64,000 bases of DNA from Jaapia argillacea MUCL 33604 (lineage: Eukaryota; Basidiomycota; Agaricomycetes; Jaapiales; Jaapiaceae): assembly GCA_000697665.1 (NCBI GenBank), contig KL197725.1:1-64000 (forward strand), in the 5' to 3' direction. The notes under the pieces are model-generated. The model was not told the DNA's origin. It saw only the letters and a list, made by a program, of their open reading frames with translations, and did not search any database. Below, piece by piece: positions 12,710 through 23,922 of this stretch. Position 1 is the stretch's first letter. Every line of letters begins with the position of its first letter. The translations under genes were made by a program, and so were the position numbers.

Positions 12710-15700
12710 ATGTCTCTTCCTATCGCTCCGAAAGACATTTCTGATCACCCCAAAGCTGTAAGTTCTCATTTTTGTTCTCGCTGAGTTTTGAGGAGGGCAG
12801 GACGCGTCGAGAGAGTGAAGGAGTTGAGTTCGCGTCCGGGTTTTGAGATTGCCAAGTCAACCTCCGTCTCTACGTCCTTTTCGCATCATTCGAGCTTATT
12901 CTTTCGATTGGGAGCTGACCACCGTTTTACAGGGATCCGTAGTGGATCCGGTCAACAAGCAGCAAAAGGATGCTGATGTCGATCGTAAAGTAAGTCAGCC
13001 GCTTTTTCTGATAATATCATCTCACCTTGATATCCTTCTAGCTCCGATTCTACGGTGTGATCGAAGCCTTCCGCCAAGGTCGCATGCCCGATAATGCTCA
13101 GATCGACCGCACTCTTCGTTACGTTGAAGACAATTCGCCCGTCAACCTTGATGAGCTCTCCCCCGACGGCAAGAAGCTCATCCAAGATACACGTGATATT
13201 ATCGAAACCGCGCGTCTGATGGTTCAGGAGAAGAATGCCGACGAACTTTTCCAGAACTTCGTCTGGCATACTCAAGGTATCGACGGTTCGAAGGCCAAGA
13301 AGGACCCCAATGAGGTGTTACCAGTTGATAGAGAAAAGGCGACGAATGACGGGCAAGAAGGTATGTGCTTGGATTTTACTTATGGGTGCGTTTCGTTGAC
13401 TGTATGCGTCCATAGCCGTCAAGCACCTTCGCACCCTCCTCTCTCTCATCCTCACCAACTCCGAGGTCCGCAAGCTACTGTCCGACTTCTCCGTTATCGG
13501 TCGCGACCTACTCGCTAAGGGTGCTTCGAAAGCTGCAGAAGCACTTGCTCCCGACGAAGAAGCGCTTCGCAACGTCGACCAAACCGCACCCGACAACCAA
13601 TTCATCACCGAGGGTGGACGAGTTGCTGACGCGAACGAGACACCGATCCTCGAGGCTCGCATCCCCGATCCACGACCTGGTAGGGATGGGATGACGGTTC
13701 AGCAGCATCCTAAAGAAGACATTGGAGCTGGCACCAGGGTTAACGCCAATGGTCAGGAGATGAGGGGCGACGAAGCATACTCTCAGGGTCGGGATAGGGC
13801 CATGGCCGCCAGAGATGCTGGCCAAGATCAACTCAATCGTGGTGTCGACCAGGCTCGAGAGTACGTCCTTTTTCGTCTTCGTTTAGGTCTTGTGACTAAT
13901 CTACACCAACAGGAACGCGAATCGGGACAACCTCCCCGATAACCAAGAGGAAGCCCATGCGCAGAAGTCAGGCTTCATGAACAAGATGAAGGGTATGAGG
14001 GTGAGTCTTTCCGTATGTGCGCCATCGGACGTTTGTCTCATTTTGGTATCGGCAGGATGACATGTTGAACCGCGTACCTCAAGAGCACAAGGATCGGGCG
14101 AACGACCACTACGAGCGAGGCCGCAAGTTCTTGACTGAGGAGTATTTCCCCGAGGAGCGTCGTGACCAATTCATCTACCGCGGTAAGAAGGTGAGTCTCG
14201 TTCCTTTCATCCCCTTTTATGTTATCTTCGTTGGCGTCCGACTTACGCTTTGACTTCAGGTCATCATCGAGTGCCAGAAGCACAACGATTACCAGGAGTC
14301 GATCCAATGGCTCTTGTCCTACCTTGAAGAATATTCGGCGCACGCGAAGACTGTCGCCGGCCATGGACAAGACAGCCATGCCCAACTCACATCCGACCCC
14401 TCCCTTCAGCAAGCGATGAAGGAGTTGCGAACGCTTCTCGAACGTTTCGCCAATGGTCAAAGTATGAACATTGTTGTCGACGCCATCAACGTCTTGATCG
14501 ACGACGCGAGGAGGGACGAAGAGCTCAGGGCTTGGTTCACCCAAGTCGATGCCTACGCTCGCAAAGTGAGATTTCGGTTCTTATATATCAGTTGTCGACA
14601 TTGCCTGATATCTGTTTGTTAGGTTCTCCTTGAGCCCGGCTTCGTCTTGGAGCCCCAGTGCAACCGCGAGGGTAACGAAGTCAAAGATTCTGGTCGCCGG
14701 TTCTACGATGACAAGTACAAAACCCATTTCGACCGCCTCTTCAGCTCGATTGGGGATTGGTTCAAGGCGATGGGTGACGATCCTCTCAACCAGAGGTACG
14801 CTTTGTCTTCTCATTCCGTCTCGATTCGACACTCATCCTACATCTATCAGGTTCGGCAATGACTGGGCTCGCTTAACGAGGGACTTGCTGTTCGACAGCG
14901 AAGGCAGCCTCAAGTTCAAGCCTGACTTATGGAATGATGTCCGGAAGGTCATCCTCCCCACTCTCGTCGATCAGGTAAGCGTCGTTGTCCTCTTTCGCTT
15001 GCGTATCGTTGACATCGCGTTCAGGTTGGGTATATTCCGATCCCCCGTATCGAGTACACCGACAAGGAGATCGACCTGGTTATCGAGAACCTCACTCTCT
15101 CCGGTCGCAATGTCTTCCCCAACTTCGTCACCCTCGAGGCTCACAACTTCATGAAGTTCTCTCCTTACAATGCCATCAAGGATGAGCACCATCACGAACT
15201 CACACTCACCCTGGGACAAATCCAAGCTGATATGCGGGACGTTGCGTTCTACTTCCGCAAGAAGACTGGCATCCCGAAACTTTCCGACTCTGGTCTCGCC
15301 GACGTTGTCTTGGGAGGCAACGGCCTCACAGCCACCGTTCACATCGCGAGTACAACGAAGGATCCTCGGAGCGTGTTCAAGGTCAAGGACGTCCACGTCA
15401 AAGTCGATACTCTCAAATTCTCCATTCGTGATTCGAAGCACGACATTCTTTATAAGACCCTACGACCTTTGGCGACTGGCCTCGTCAAGAAGCAGATCCA
15501 GAAGGCGATGGAGGGCGCTCTGAGGACTGGTTTGGAGTATGTTGACGGACAGCTTGTCACTGTGCGGGATAAGATGAACGAGGCGAAAGCCGATGACGAG
15601 AAGAGCCGTACGCAAGCTCTCCAGGAGGTGAGCCTTTTCTACCGTCCTTGCGATTTATTGTTTACTGATGTTGGCGTTCGTGTTTCAGCTCTTCCAGAGG

Positions 15701-15959
15701 AAGAAGGAAGATGCCAGCGATGCCAAGTCCAGGGCCGAGTCGAAGAAGAATGAGCGTGGATCACAGTTCAAGGTCGTCTCGAAGCGTGACTCGGTACTCA
15801 TCCCCGAGGGTGGCCACCCATCAGGTTGGGTTAACAGGACTTCGGAACGGGCTGAGGCTGCTGTCAAGGGCGAGAGTTGGCACTCTGAAGCGTGAGTCAT
15901 TCTTCGTTGTCGCTGTAGGATCGTTACTGACTTTTGACTTTAGTTTCACCATCGTCTAA
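12710..15959 (+). CDS. HAM1-like protein (DUF5923 + DUF4449), 12 exons
   Basis: Twelve exons (12710-12757, 12933-12989, 13042-13360, 13416-13860, 13913-14000, 14056-14190, 14260-14565, 14623-14795, 14851-14974, 15025-15627, 15689-15891, 15944-15959) total 839 codons, 838 residues. The protein matches the basidiomycete family with an N-terminal HAM1-like region (DUF5923) and a C-terminal HAM1 region (DUF4449). Recognisable landmarks are LRFYGVIEAFRQGRMPDNAQ near the start, LLEPGFVLEPQCNREG in the middle, and PRIEYTDKEIDLVIENLTLS with the following beta-rich segment towards the end. A Gln/Asp/Gly-rich linker lies around residues 230-290. No signal peptide or membrane helix is evident. The biochemical role is not established; the beta-rich C-terminal half resembles lipid-binding TULIP-like folds, which is inference only. 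The last exon encodes only five residues and the stop. Confidence 0.88.
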
Positions 15960-16214
15960 CTCGGTCTTCGTCGCCGAGCTGTCGCCTTGAACAGTGGATT
16001 CTCTTGTATCACATTTTATCACCAACATGTATTCCTTCCGCTTCATTGTTGTACGCTTACTTTTGATCGTCAATACCCTGTAATGATTTGATGCGTAGTT
16101 GTATCCCCCTTTACCAATATACTACTAGTGCCATTTCATTTTGTTGCTCAGTATATACGGAATGAGATTAATTCATATGGTCCCCGTTAAATTAGTTATT
16201 GATACCACGAGCCA
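15960..16214. other. Convergent 3' intergenic spacer
   Basis: Short AT-richer spacer between the convergent HAM1-like and 7TM genes; presumably holds both polyadenylation regions. No gene. Confidence 0.5.
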
Positions 16215-17780
16215 TCAAGATGAACTACTCGAGTCGATTAACCTCTCCTTGAATAACACCATCTCTTCGTCAACTCCATCCCCTCTCCCATTGGGTCGTA
16301 CTAATCCTACGCCACGACTAGCGGGAAAACGAGAGTCATCCCCACTGTTTCCTGTCGTTTCAATGTTCGCAAACCCCATATCTTGGGATGGGAGTGCGAC
16401 TTCGCGAGCGATGTCGGATTTGGGTTTCCAAGCGATGGGCTTGGAGATCACGAGTTTTGTTTGTTCGGTGCTGGTCCCCATACCAATGCGTACAATTATC
16501 AGTGTTGGGACAATTCCCTGTCGATGCATAGAACGTCAGTGACTGCGCTAAGTATTAAACAGCGAGACGAAAACTCACGATCAACTGTTCGAGTGCCACG
16601 TAGGTGATGAGCTAGAGACGGCAGTGAAATTGAGTCAGTCAGCGGTATGGGCCGAGGAGAGGGGAGAAAGACATACTACATATCCGCCGTTTGTGAAGAT
16701 ACTGACGAAGAGGTATATGATCTCCATAGCTGCGAGGAGAGCACCTGATTCGATGCTATGATGTCCATGGTCCGTAAATCGAGAGTGTACGAACGAAAAT
16801 GTTTGGGCGAGCGCTCACATAATCGCTGCGGTAGCTCGATATCTCCTTCCCTTGTGTCTTCCAAGTGTCTTTTCTAATTCCCGAGTGATCTTCCATAAGC
16901 GCCAAGCTAAGAGAAAGTTGTTCAGGATGATCGCCTCGAGGATAGGAAGCATGAAGATTACCAATCAAACTGGTGACGACGATACTGGTCATGATAGATA
17001 CACAACTCCACGATATCTGGAAGCAGAAATCCATGAACGTGAGGCGCTCGGCTAGAGGGATTCGGTTGCCAGTGATGGGCTTTCGAGACAGAACGTAGAG
17101 GGAGCCATCGAGTACTGTTTGTGCATATCCGCAAACTGGAACGTTGGTTAAGCTTGTGAGCGAAAGGATTGAGAAGATATATACCTGCTGTTCCCAGGAG
17201 AAATAATATTGGCACGGCAATGACGTAGTATTTTGACCCCCATACAACGAAACAACGATATATCTACCAGGAGATATAAGGTCAGGATGATATTGTCACA
17301 GTGAGGAGCTACGACGTTGTCGGTGCATACCAGAAAGGAGTCCGCAATTAACCTGGCGTGGTGATTAGGCAAATGATTGTGTTCGAAAGACCCATACGAA
17401 CTCACTGGTTTGTAACGAACAATGTATCGGTAACAGGTTCGATCCGATTGAAGAGATCTACCTGGGATCTCAGAGAATCACAGCAGTCACCACCATCGCA
17501 ATTTGGAGGGATGATCAAGCTTGGGGTGAGGAGGATGCCCGTGAACGTGACGACGATCTGGGCTGAACAGAGAAGAAACATCGCCACAGCTACGAAGATA
17601 AGCTTCTTGTTCATGCTCTTTGATCGCATCATGGAGATACAAATCACAAAGAGCACGGTATTAACACCTGGCCGAAGTGGCAGTCAGTCGAAGACTCGGG
17701 GATTCAGATGAGGAGCCTACCGTATAGGACAGCTTCCACCTTCCGCGGATTGAAGATAAGAGCGATGGCTAATAGTTGAG
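16215..17780 (-). CDS. Small seven-transmembrane protein of the Agaricomycete type
   Basis: Minus-strand exons 17667-17406, 17352-17331, 17263-17185, 17135-16962, 16906-16819, 16755-16677, 16611-16579 and 16517-16215 form one continuous frame, preceded by a first exon ending at 17721. Family landmarks are EAVLYGVNTVLFVICIS (TM1-2), the loop motif IYRCFVVWGSKYYVI (the usual YRCYxxWG), LESGA-like IESGALLAAMEIIYLFV, and LEQLIGIVPTLIIVRIGMG before a cytosolic tail. These proteins form a very large Agaricomycete family with seven helices and a Ser/Pro-rich C-terminus; ligand and function are unknown. The frame runs open upstream of 17721 to about 18009, and no ATG was found that fits cleanly, so the 5' end given here is approximate. 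The other splice sites are phase-consistent. Confidence 0.82.
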
Positions 17781-19034
17781 AGGATAGCTCACCCAAGCTT
17801 GAGCGAGGCGAGCCTAGATGATCGCGGCATGATGCATACTTACTCAACTTGAAAGATCGAGGAGAGGAGATGACGAACCACGAAATAAAGTTGGTAACAC
17901 ATTTCGTCGACAGCGAGCCTGAGGGATCAGAAACCACGACGATGGAAGGAGATGATTGACTCGGATGATGCGAGCTAGGAGAGAGGTGTTGAAGTATTGC
18001 ATCGGCCACACACGGCGATCCCTTGGAGTGCGATTAGTCTGTCCGAGGGCTACGGATGTACATAATGAAGCAAAAGGAGATACCGTAGGTGCTTCCTGGG
18101 GCCGAGCGAAGCTGAGGTTGCAAGCGACCCGGATGCGCCAAAAATCAAAGATCGACGATTTGCCTACCGTTTGAGCTTTGGACAAAATAAGGATGGACGT
18201 CGAAACAAGAATACAGACTCAAAGAGACCTCCTCAATGTCCTTGACTCAGAAGGTAGCAGGAACAAGGCTCGGTGCATCCGACGTCCTTCCGAATAATCT
18301 GACGAGAATCTCGGGAGTAGTGGTGCAGATCCCTATCGGCAATTTGGCTGTCGACCGTCTGCTCCCTCGCCACTTTCACGATAGGACGGATACTTGGATC
18401 CTGTGACCAACATGGCCTCGACAAGACTATAGACGGCGGTGTTAGCTTCGCATCTGAGAGGATAAGAAAGTCTTGATTCCACTATACGTGCCGTATGATT
18501 CTCTTCTCCAAACAACCCACAATACACGAATCGTCATCGCGTGTCTCATTCGGAACCTCTACAAACTTAAGTACATACGCGTATGGAGGCACCCCGAAAC
18601 TTACCTTCGCATTCCGTCAATCACCCCATCCGACTCCATGGCGGACGCCACATGAACTCTCGACGAATGTATCTCGGGGCCGAACTCCTCTTATCCTGCC
18701 ATTACTTTCCGATGCTTTCTTGGAAGAGCATTCGATTAGCGACCATCCATTATGTGAAACAATCGATACCCTTCATATCCACCTCCTGCCTATTCGCGTT
18801 GATGGTTGAAGGACTGGTTGGCGACGATCTGCGTCCAAAGGACCCTCGGCTATTATCAACGAGTGGATAGTCGACTACTAGGAAGCGTGGCAAATGAGGG
18901 GCGGAGTGTAGATGCCCCTAGGGTTGGGTAAGTCGCCGTGAATGCGGCAAGTTGGACTAGAATAGCCATTCCGAGGTATAGACTGAGTTACAGTGTGCTG
19001 AAGAATGTCGTGCTGAAGGCCAGTACATGCACAG
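17781..19034. other. Upstream of the 7TM gene, no identified gene
   Basis: Contains the uncertain 5' end of the 7TM gene and short minus-strand open stretches (18233-18527) without recognisable similarity. Confidence 0.35.
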
Positions 19035-19200
19035 CTGTCAACTCACAGCCCTTCGTATCAGATTTAGACAGCATTCCTAGACAACGAGAAGGATTGGCAG
19101 TCTGGCAGCAAGAGTTGAGCGCTAAGCATTCGGAGCATTACTTATGCCTTATGGCGGAAAGCACGAGGGTTTGAAATTCGGACTGATTTCTGTCTCGCCT
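19035..19200. repeat. Third relic of the family N upstream block
   Basis: Matches 23815-23960 in the same orientation at lower similarity: tcacagcccttcgtatcaga, then gcattcctagacaa, then ttgagcgctaagcattcgg and agcattac. In the intact locus this block sits between the N gene (leftward) and an F-box gene (rightward). Here the rightward partner is the DUF7918 gene at 19249 and the leftward N gene is gone. Confidence 0.5.
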
Positions 19201-19248
19201 ATATCGCCTAAAAGTCTAAACTTCCCACTCGTTTCTAACTGCCCAGAC

Positions 19249-20994
19249 ATGGAATATACAGCAACGGACGATTTGACTCTCAAGAACGGACTCTCTGCCT
19301 GGATCACAGTTGATGACGAACCCCTCCCGATATTCGTTTATAAAGGTTCTCTCCGAAGACCACCAAATACCTCCATCAGCGGTTGGATTCCTTCAGAAGC
19401 GGGAAAGGTCAGGCGTTTATGTACCATTGGTACACGGTTCATTGGCTGATGAGCTCATTGTAACCAGCGGTTCTCAATTCACTGGTCCGACAATTCCGAG
19501 AAGCGACGAGGGATCTCATCTGTCATATCACTCAACGGTGTCGGGAAATACGATGGACCTCTTCTCACTCCCAGTGATCGTGACAGAGAAGTAGAGTGCG
19601 AGTACATACGATTATCTGACAGGATCATTCGATACCTCGAGTTCACTCGTTTGGATACAACAGGTGAGTGAATCATCCTGCCATTGTGGAGAACGTAGTT
19701 GAGTGACTACATTGGCATTTAGATGATCCGGAGAAAATTGGATACGCGCCGAAAGAACTTGGTAGAATTGACTTGAAGCTCCACAAGCTCAGACGTGTCG
19801 GCCGTCCGCGTAAACAACCACAGCCAGTCCTTACCACCCCCGAAGATCTCGAAGCACCCGAACACTTCGCGGTTGACGAACGGACAAAAATTCTGCAAAA
19901 GGATTGCGCGAGGCAAGCTAATCATCACAATATCACATCACCACACCCTCCGAAGCTAACATATGATTGAAAAGACTCGGGGAAGACGTGGTGAACGTGG
20001 ACCGTGGCCATGCGTTCTTCCCTTCGGAGCCCTACCCTACCCCAGTTGCTCACTTTACGTTTTGGTACCGAACTATGGGTGAGATTCAACTCCATAAAAG
20101 GATTGTAGCCTATTTTCACCATGAAACAGATGTTTTACAGGCTGAAGGGAAAGCTCCAAGGTCCTCTGTCAGTCCTTCACTCGAGAGGGACATGGGTCCC
20201 CAGCATGATCCTCGCTCCCCTTCCCCCGCGTCACCCACTCTAGAGGAGGAACTAGACCATCAATCAATAGAGGATGGTGTAGTGGGCCCACATCTGCAAC
20301 AAGACGAACACTGTCTCAGTTCGGCTCAGGAGAATCAATTCCGTTGCACACCGGCCTCTGCCTCTTCCTCGACTGCAGAAGACTCTTTCGATAATATAGG
20401 TCATGATCAGAGTCGTTCCTCATCCAAATCTCACTTCGTGAAGCAGGAGGAGATAGAACACATGCCTTTGGTGGTAATCACATCTTTTCCGTCTTCAATG
20501 TTCCGAACGGGAAATCAATTTAGTTCCGCAGGAACAAAATGACAATCTTAAACATCTGCCTTCCTCCGTCGCAAAGCCATCGTCTGATCTTCTGGGAAAA
20601 CGCCGTGTTCTCTCCCGACCTCCTTCACTGAAGCAAGAGGGTCTTGAAGATGGACAGCGGATGGAAACACCACGAATTCCACTCGGTAGAGCCCAGCGAT
20701 CCACTACCGCAGTGAGCCTACAAATCACCAGGTCATCGTACGTATCTAACCCTTCGCCAACAGGACTTGAACGAAACAAAGGAGGCGATCAGACGAAAAA
20801 TCAAAGACCGCGAGGTGAGACTGCTCTTCCCTAGCGAGCTGTTTCGAAACTGAAATCTTAATTAGGACGAGATTGCAAAGCTCAAGCGCGAGCTTCACTT
20901 TGCGGACAGCCGAGGACGCGAGATGGAGTTGAAACCGATCAGTCATCAGGGTATTTTCGTTGAGGGTGAAGTCATTGATCTGACATCCCTGTAA
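19249..20994 (+). CDS. DUF7918-domain protein with VIDLT tail, 7 exons
   Basis: Seven exons (19249-19407, 19468-19663, 19723-19912, 19975-20473, 20532-20711, 20764-20814, 20866-20994) total 468 codons, 467 residues. The N-terminal 240 residues follow the DUF7918 pattern: LSAWITVDDEPLPIF, ISGWIPSEAGK joined to RFSIHWSDNS, a beta-rich core, GRIDLKLHKLRRVGRP, and the characteristic FTFWYRTMGEIQLHKRIVA. A long Ser/Pro/acidic disordered region follows. It ends in a short coiled-coil-like charged stretch (AIRRKIKDREDEIAKLKREL) and GEVIDLTSL, the usual terminal motif of this family. The function is unknown; a nuclear role is often supposed because of the basic patch, which is inference. The third intron (19913-19974) starts with GC, not GT (AG|GCAAGC), and is needed for the frame. 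A 3' fragment of a second copy is at 27845-28020. Confidence 0.85.
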
Positions 20995-21489
20995 CTTTGC
21001 TGTATAGCATATCGAATTTACAGTGGTTTGAACACCTTGTCTGAGTGTTTCAATGGAATCGAGGGTCAACAGAGTACCTTTGTTTTTACATCAGGCCTGA
21101 GTTCGCAACCGTACTGACCTGACGGAGACAGAGGATTCACACCACGATTCACTCATGGCGAGACCTTCGTACAATGCCAAGTGTACTTGACGTGACAATA
21201 TCTACCCAGTTTACTAATGCCGCAATCTAGCGACGGGCGTTTCGCATGGAATGGGAAAAGGGGTAACATCGAGGAGGAAGTTCCCTCATCACCACTCTCG
21301 CAGACCGAAGCCGAACCCACCCTTTTCCAGGAAGAATCAGTGGTGTCCCTCCTCCCAACCTTCCGCCCGTCCCTGACCTTCTTCATCCAGTCTCTCGTCA
21401 ACTCCAGTTTCACCTCCTCCCACTTCTTCCTCACGTCGTCCTCACTATCAATCCGATGGAACGAGAAGGTTGGCGAGGGCGGACGCCAG

Positions 21490-22360
21490 CCTCGATAACG
21501 TGCGACCCGAAAGAGATCGGGAGGGTGGCTCCGTCGAGCAGTTTGCGTCAGGATCTCAGACGTAGGTTCAGAGTTGACGGGAACTTGAGGTTCGGGTCGA
21601 GCTGAGGAGTGAATTTCAGTGAATGGCCGTCAAAGTCGAACTGGTAGTCAAGATGTCCAAGTAACATGAAGACTGAAGATAAACCCAATGAGAAAACGAC
21701 CAAGGGTGTGAATACACGGAACCACATACCTGCCTCCTCTCGGGAGCAAACATATCTTTTAACCTCACCCCCTGTCCCAGTACGCCCTCGCCTGCCATCA
21801 TCCCACTCCTTCGAATGACACCTTCATGGGAAGGGGTTGCTGCTCTCGCGTTCTCAACTTCACTCTCATCTTCGACCACACCATCACACCATCACTCCCG
21901 GTCACCACGATATCTTTGATGCACTCCTTCCCTTCCCAATCTTAATTCTCGACTAGACGCCATAATACCGTGCTTCTCAACCTCGAAATCGTCAGGCGAA
22001 AGTGATGCGGCTGGTGGATGTTCGGCTGGCGGTGTAGTTATCGCATGAATAGTCATCGATGATGGCAAGTGGTTGGTTGAGAGTTATGGATTCAGTAAAA
22101 CTGAAGATATGGAAGCGTATTGTAATCAGATCCGACATCATGGGTGTGCCAACCTGGACGATTTGTACGGTGTATCTCCAGGTGAAGCAAGACCGACTCG
22201 TTTCCTTCCGATAGTTTGATAGTTATTGGCTGTGTCCAGCGGACCAAGATGACGTTACACGGTTTGAGACATTGTGGGCAGGAGCAACCATCGGAGCCCA
22301 AAAAGGAAGGATGAGATTGCAGGAACTTCGACTCCTCCGCCATGAACGTCCCCAACAACC
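21490..22360 (-). pseudogene. Family G copy A, partial and decayed
   Basis: Minus strand. Upstream part (22358-22092) reads PSFLGSDGCSCPQCLKPCNV, a Cys-Pro-x-Cys motif shared with the copy at 33-34 kb. Downstream parts (22080-21900, then 21870-21730) match copy B at 28.4-29.8 kb: an Ile/Pro/His acidic region with LSPDDFEVEKH, then VEDESEVENARAATPS, GVLGQGVRLKDMFAPE, an intron beginning GTATGT, and LLGHLDYQFDFDGHSL to a stop near 21520. The middle of the gene, present in copies B and C (the TPSELQHRL block), is missing. I do not recognise the family. Adjacent antisense DNA (22430-22560, +) resembles the start of the HNH-like gene next to copy C. Confidence 0.55.
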
Positions 22361-22963
22361 ATGATCACGAATACTTACACATCGACATTGCCATGTATCA
22401 TAACGGAACCTACGGAACCCTTGTGTCAGTTTGCTTTCGTCTCGGAGCGATGATTCCAATGTCCTTTCTCCCAGCCATCTCTTAGTGTGGTCAGCCCGGT
22501 TCAACCAAAGGATCTCGTCCGCGAGACCTCAGATACCGAATCCCTACATGCAGTCCTCTGCGGATAGCTCCTCCCCCGCCCGTCCCACCTTAAAAAGATG
22601 GGTCATGAGGGAGGAAGCACTCTCCGCAAAGTTCGAACCATATCCGCATCATATCACTGCCGGGTCAATTGGGAGAGGATATGTAAGACCTTGTAATTCA
22701 TCGAGGTGCAAAATAACAACGATGAGGGGGAAAGGGGTGCTTTGATGGGCTCTGAGGGACTCAATAAGGCCATGAGGGTATGGTAACAGATATCCCAACG
22801 TCAACAACCGAGAAGCAAAAACTTGAAGAAATTTTAATCCATGCGAGGGGTTCAATGACAACGACCAGAAGAGAATAAAACACAAGAAAGAGCGAGACTT
22901 CGATTTGAGACAATCCCGCATAGCAAGATACTTCAACTACGCGATGGTTGAACTGGGAGAGCA

Positions 22964-23779
22964 TCAGCGACAAACGCGCAACGACAAAGGACGACACTTG
23001 CCTTCGAGTAGGCATTGGCTGCATGCACATCCTGGTGCAGTAGCGCATCTGGTCGTATGATTAGGATCGTACCTCAGGCCCTTCGGGTCCAACTCCTCAA
23101 TCAAATCAACAAGGAGATGTTGTACGATACGCAATCTATCGTCTTTCACCACCGCCTTTCCATTCCCGTTCGTCCTGGCTTCGGCGAGGTCGACCAAATC
23201 TTTCAAGAACCTCTCAAACCAACCTCGGAGTGCCTCATTATCTTTCCACATCTGACAGAACGCCGCATATCCAATGCAAACACGCCGCCCGTTCTCCTCC
23301 ACAGTCATCAACTCTCCGATAGCTCGTTGCTCCCCCGTGTACAAGACGCAGGGGATGTAATCGGAGTGGCTTGAGTGACCACGTAGAGTTTCCCGTATGT
23401 CGCCGAGGATGTTGGTGAGGTTCCTGTTCTGTCTATCGGTGGAGAAACGCAGGTACTGCACTTCGTGACGGAGGATATGGATCCATGCGAGGAACTCGCC
23501 TGTGACGAAGCAGGTGTACCTGAGGAGGTACTCTCGTCTCGCAGCATGCTCTCCAATCCAAGTACAAATGTCGCCATCGCGGACGAAGCGACGGAGCTTG
23601 GCTTGGAGCTCTTGAGCGGCAAGGAGGAGAGGAGCGGCGTACTTTTCTCTGATTGCTTCAGCTTCGCGAGCGTGATGGCGATCATCGCGGTAGAAAACCG
23701 CCCACGATCCAACCCCAGATACTACGAGGGTAGCAAGGAGCGAGAGAATTGAGATGATTGTTGCAACGACGTCTACCAT
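22964..23779 (-). CDS. One-TM conserved hypothetical protein (family N)
   Basis: Single-exon frame of 271 residues from ATG at 23779. Residues 5-30 form one strong transmembrane helix (VATIISILSLLATLVVSGVG), followed by a basic juxtamembrane segment and a soluble helical domain. Conserved-looking motifs are AIREKYAAPLLLAAQELQAK (about 41-60), FLAWIHILRHEVQYL (about 94-108) and YTGEQRAIGELM (about 148-159). The same plan (one N-terminal helix, 'xPLLxAAxxLQxxL', 'EQRAIGELM') occurs in hypothetical proteins of fungi and actinobacteria; no function is known to me. The C-terminus carries five cysteines (CATAPGCACSQCLLEGKC) that could bind metal. It is transcribed divergently from the F-box gene at 23923, sharing a ~140-bp spacer that was duplicated twice in this window. 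Confidence 0.75.
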   Translation of the reverse strand: MVDVVATIISILSLLATLVVSGVGSWAVFYRDDRHHAREAEAIREKYAAPLLLAAQELQAKLRRFVRDGDICTWIGEHAARREYLLRYTCFVTGEFLAWIHILRHEVQYLRFSTDRQNRNLTNILGDIRETLRGHSSHSDYIPCVLYTGEQRAIGELMTVEENGRRVCIGYAAFCQMWKDNEALRGWFERFLKDLVDLAEARTNGNGKAVVKDDRLRIVQHLLVDLIEELDPKGLRYDPNHTTRCATAPGCACSQCLLEGKCRPLSLRVCR

Positions 23780-23922
23780 ACTGGGTGGTACTTGGAGATG
23801 ACCAGTAACAATTCACAGCCCTTCATATAGGATTCGGATAGTACTCCTGAAGCTGGGAAGCAGTGAACACTAGAAAAGACGAGAACACGGCAAGAGCTGA
23901 GCATTCAGAGCATTGCGGTGAT

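Noticed and set aside
14038-14544. 168-codon minus-strand frame in the HAM1-like gene
   Set aside because: Antisense shadow of exons 6-7; the sense strand has consistent splicing and family similarity.
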